The notes below the pieces were generated by a model. It worked only from the letters and a program-made list of their open reading frames with translations, was not told the DNA's origin and made no database searches. From positions 1 to 16,386 of the forward strand of contig JADZDV010000461.1 in NCBI GenBank assembly GCA_020850915.1: a stretch of 16,386 nucleotides of DNA, written 5' to 3'. Positions 14,880 through 16,386 of the stretch are shown here, one piece after another. Source of the DNA: Chloroflexota bacterium. GTDB taxonomy: Bacteria; Chloroflexota; UBA6077; JADZDV01. The translations under genes were made by a program, and so were the position numbers. Numbering within the stretch: the first letter of the stretch is position 1; each line of letters begins with the position of its first letter.

Positions 14880-15521
14880 ATGCTGCGCGTCCTGATCGTC
14901 TCTCCCCTACCGGCGGTGCGTGCCGGCCTGCGGGCCCTTCTGAGCGGAGCGGATGACGTCAAGATCGTCGGCGAAGTCGAGCGCCTCGAGGCGCTCGGTC
15001 ACAGACCTGGCGACGCCTGGCCGGACGTCGTGGTGCTGGACGCCGAGCCGGCGTTTGATCCGGTGGCGCTGACACACGCGGAGACAGTACTGCCGCCGCC
15101 AGCCGTCGTGCTGCTGGGCCCCATCGAGCGCGCCGCTGCGCTCCGCGGGACCCTGTCGGGACGAGGCTGGAGCTATCTGCCGCGCAACGTTGGCGCCGAT
15201 ACCCTCCAGGCAGCCGTCTGGGCCGCCGCGCGAGGCCTGATCGCTCTGGACCCGGCCGTGGCGAGCGGCCTGCTTCGAGGTGATTCCGACACGAGGACTG
15301 CCTCCGTGGAGGCAGGCGAGACTCAGGAGCTGACGGCTCGCGAGCGAGAGGTGCTCCAGCTCGTGGCGACGGGCCTGGCCAACAAGATGATCGCGGCGCG
15401 CCTCGGCATCAGCGAGCACACCGTCAAGTTCCACATGGCCGCGATCCTGATGAAGCTCAACGTCGGCAGCCGCACCGAGGCCGTGCACGTCGGCGCCAGG
15501 CGGGGGCTGGTGACGCTCTAG
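14880..15521 (+). CDS. NarL/LuxR-type regulator with degenerate receiver domain
   Basis: A 213-residue regulator. Residues 2-115 have the receiver fold (MLRVLIVSPLPAVRAGLRAL, then PDVVVLDAEP, VVLLGPI and SYLPRN), and 151-213 form a canonical LuxR DNA-binding domain (LTAREREVLQLVATGLANKM, RLGISEHTVKFHMAAILMKL). The phosphoacceptor Asp54 remains. The acidic pair that binds Mg2+ is replaced by Ser8-Pro9, the usual Thr/Ser is at best Gly80, and the usual Lys is Arg102. It should therefore not be phosphorylated normally. The start is the ATG at 14880; a TTG at 14862 would add six residues. It follows the cytoplasmic HtrA-like gene by 70 bases and converges on the next gene. Target genes are unknown. 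Confidence 0.88.
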   Translation: MLRVLIVSPLPAVRAGLRALLSGADDVKIVGEVERLEALGHRPGDAWPDVVVLDAEPAFDPVALTHAETVLPPPAVVLLGPIERAAALRGTLSGRGWSYLPRNVGADTLQAAVWAAARGLIALDPAVASGLLRGDSDTRTASVEAGETQELTAREREVLQLVATGLANKMIAARLGISEHTVKFHMAAILMKLNVGSRTEAVHVGARRGLVTL

Positions 15522-15546
15522 CGAGGAGAACGGTCGAGACGCGCGA

Positions 15547-16221
15547 TCAGTGGCATCCGCTGGCACCGGGGCGCTGGCACACGATGTAGGAGCAGACGTG
15601 CTTTCCCGCCAGTATGGTGGCCGTCTGTCGGATCTCCGCGTCCGGCAGCGCCGCGCTGAGAAACCTCACCTCGCTCTGGCACGCCAGCCTGAACCGCTGA
15701 GCCACCTCCAGCACGGGGCAGTTGTGCTGCGTCAGACGGAACCCACCTGAAGGCAACACCTCGAACTCCGCCAGATACCCCTCTTCGTCGAGAATGCGCG
15801 CCAGCTCGGCGACTCGCTCCGCGAACGGGCGGCCATCCAGGCGACCGAGCGCAGCCTCGACGCGGCGCTGGCGGCGCCGCTCGAACGCCTGTATCACCAG
15901 CGCGGGTGACGCCTCTTCCAGGTAGCCCAGCAGCTCGGCGAGCAGCTCGCTGTAGGACTTCGGGAAGAGCGCTTCCCCGGCCGTCGCCAGGAAGTAGAAG
16001 TGCTTCGGGCGACCCGGCTCGCCCTTCGCCTCGCGGTAGCTGACGAGCTTGTTGGCGAGCAGCCCTGCGAGGTGCTGGCGGACCGCGCTCACCGTGATGC
16101 CAACCTGCGAGGCGATCTCCTCCGCCCGCGCCTCACCAGACTGCTTCAGGGCGAGCAGGATGGCCCGGCGCGTCACTGGCAGGCAGGCAAGCCCCTGTTG
16201 CAACGTCGTGGTTGCGTCCAT
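15547..16221 (-). CDS. Winged-helix regulator, SufR/COG2345-like, cysteine-bearing
   Basis: A 224-residue DNA-binding protein. Residues about 14-62 form a winged helix (RRAILLALKQSGEARAEEIA, SQVGITVSAVRQHLAGLLAN), followed by the wing motif KGEPGRPKHFYFLATAGE typical of COG2345/SufR proteins. The C-terminal sensor has HNCPVLEVAQRFRLAC with C168 and C181 (CX12C), then C210 and C215. In SufR the pattern CX12CX13CX14C binds an iron-sulfur cluster; in that register the third position is Ala195 here. A cluster or metal held by fewer or shifted cysteines is thus plausible but unproven. The ATG at 16221 is chosen because the conserved domain begins soon after; the frame extends to 16371 but its extra part is unlike the family. 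No suf genes are in the window. An inverted repeat lies eight bases upstream of the ATG. Confidence 0.82.
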   Translation of the reverse strand: MDATTTLQQGLACLPVTRRAILLALKQSGEARAEEIASQVGITVSAVRQHLAGLLANKLVSYREAKGEPGRPKHFYFLATAGEALFPKSYSELLAELLGYLEEASPALVIQAFERRRQRRVEAALGRLDGRPFAERVAELARILDEEGYLAEFEVLPSGGFRLTQHNCPVLEVAQRFRLACQSEVRFLSAALPDAEIRQTATILAGKHVCSYIVCQRPGASGCH

Positions 16222-16229
16222 CGTGCGCT

Positions 16230-16244
16230 GGCAGCAGCGCTGCC
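16230..16244. promoter_or_regulatory. Inverted repeat next to the SufR-like start, possible operator
   Basis: GGCAGC and GCTGCC are exact inverted repeats with a three-base spacer, eight bases upstream of the ATG on the minus strand. Such a site would suit autoregulation, but GC-rich six-base arms occur by chance. Confidence 0.3.
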
Positions 16245-16386
16245 GCTCTCCCGACCTACAGGGTACGTGAGACGTGCCACGTTCACAGGTGTCACATGAC
16301 CTCCAATCCCCCAGCAAACGACCTACCTCGCTTGCGCCCAACACGGGGCCGCCGGTAGGGACAGGCCCCATGCCGGTCTCAGAACA

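Overview
This is a GC-rich, gene-dense chromosomal stretch with no sign of plasmid, phage or transposon. GTG and TTG starts, G/C-ending codons, leaderless-looking promoters and close protein types (MurJ, a polyprenol-dependent GT-C set, a SufR/COG2345-like regulator) fit a thermophile-like Chloroflexota bacterium, perhaps near Sphaerobacter/Thermomicrobia. The taxon is an inference from style and not a proof.

Layout. 1-220: no gene, but a perfect 19-bp hairpin. 221-1687 (minus): a small one-helix membrane protein downstream of an ammonium transporter (amt) that has no visible glnK partner. 1969-6322 (minus): a three-gene surface-glycan block, transcribed as a PMT/ArnT-like GT-C glycosyltransferase, a zinc-ribbon SAM methyltransferase, and a GT87/MptB-like GT-C glycosyltransferase. 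A heptamer repeat tract separates its promoter from a divergent gene. 6501-9275 (plus): a YeaQ/GlsB-like membrane protein, an ACT-domain protein of a poorly known family shared with archaea, and the lipid II flippase murJ. 9276-9353: an in-frame decayed duplicate of the murJ 3' end. 9682-11226 (plus): an FGGY (gluconokinase-like) kinase. It converges on a two-helix potassium channel with an RCK domain (11249-12241, minus). Upstream of the channel are tandem 75-bp repeats (12323-12547). 12625-13768 (plus): a truncated GAF-domain gene followed at once by a stand-alone RibD-C/dihydrofolate-reductase-like gene. 13892-15521 (plus): an HtrA-like protease with no signal peptide, then a NarL/LuxR-type regulator with a degenerate receiver. 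It converges on a SufR/COG2345-like regulator (15547-16221, minus).

The points most worth a second look are the cytoplasmic HtrA plus pseudo-receiver regulator pair, the 75-bp repeats in front of the potassium channel, the duplicated murJ tail behind its stop codon, and the heptamer tract between divergent promoters. I found no CRISPR array, tRNA, rRNA or insertion sequence.
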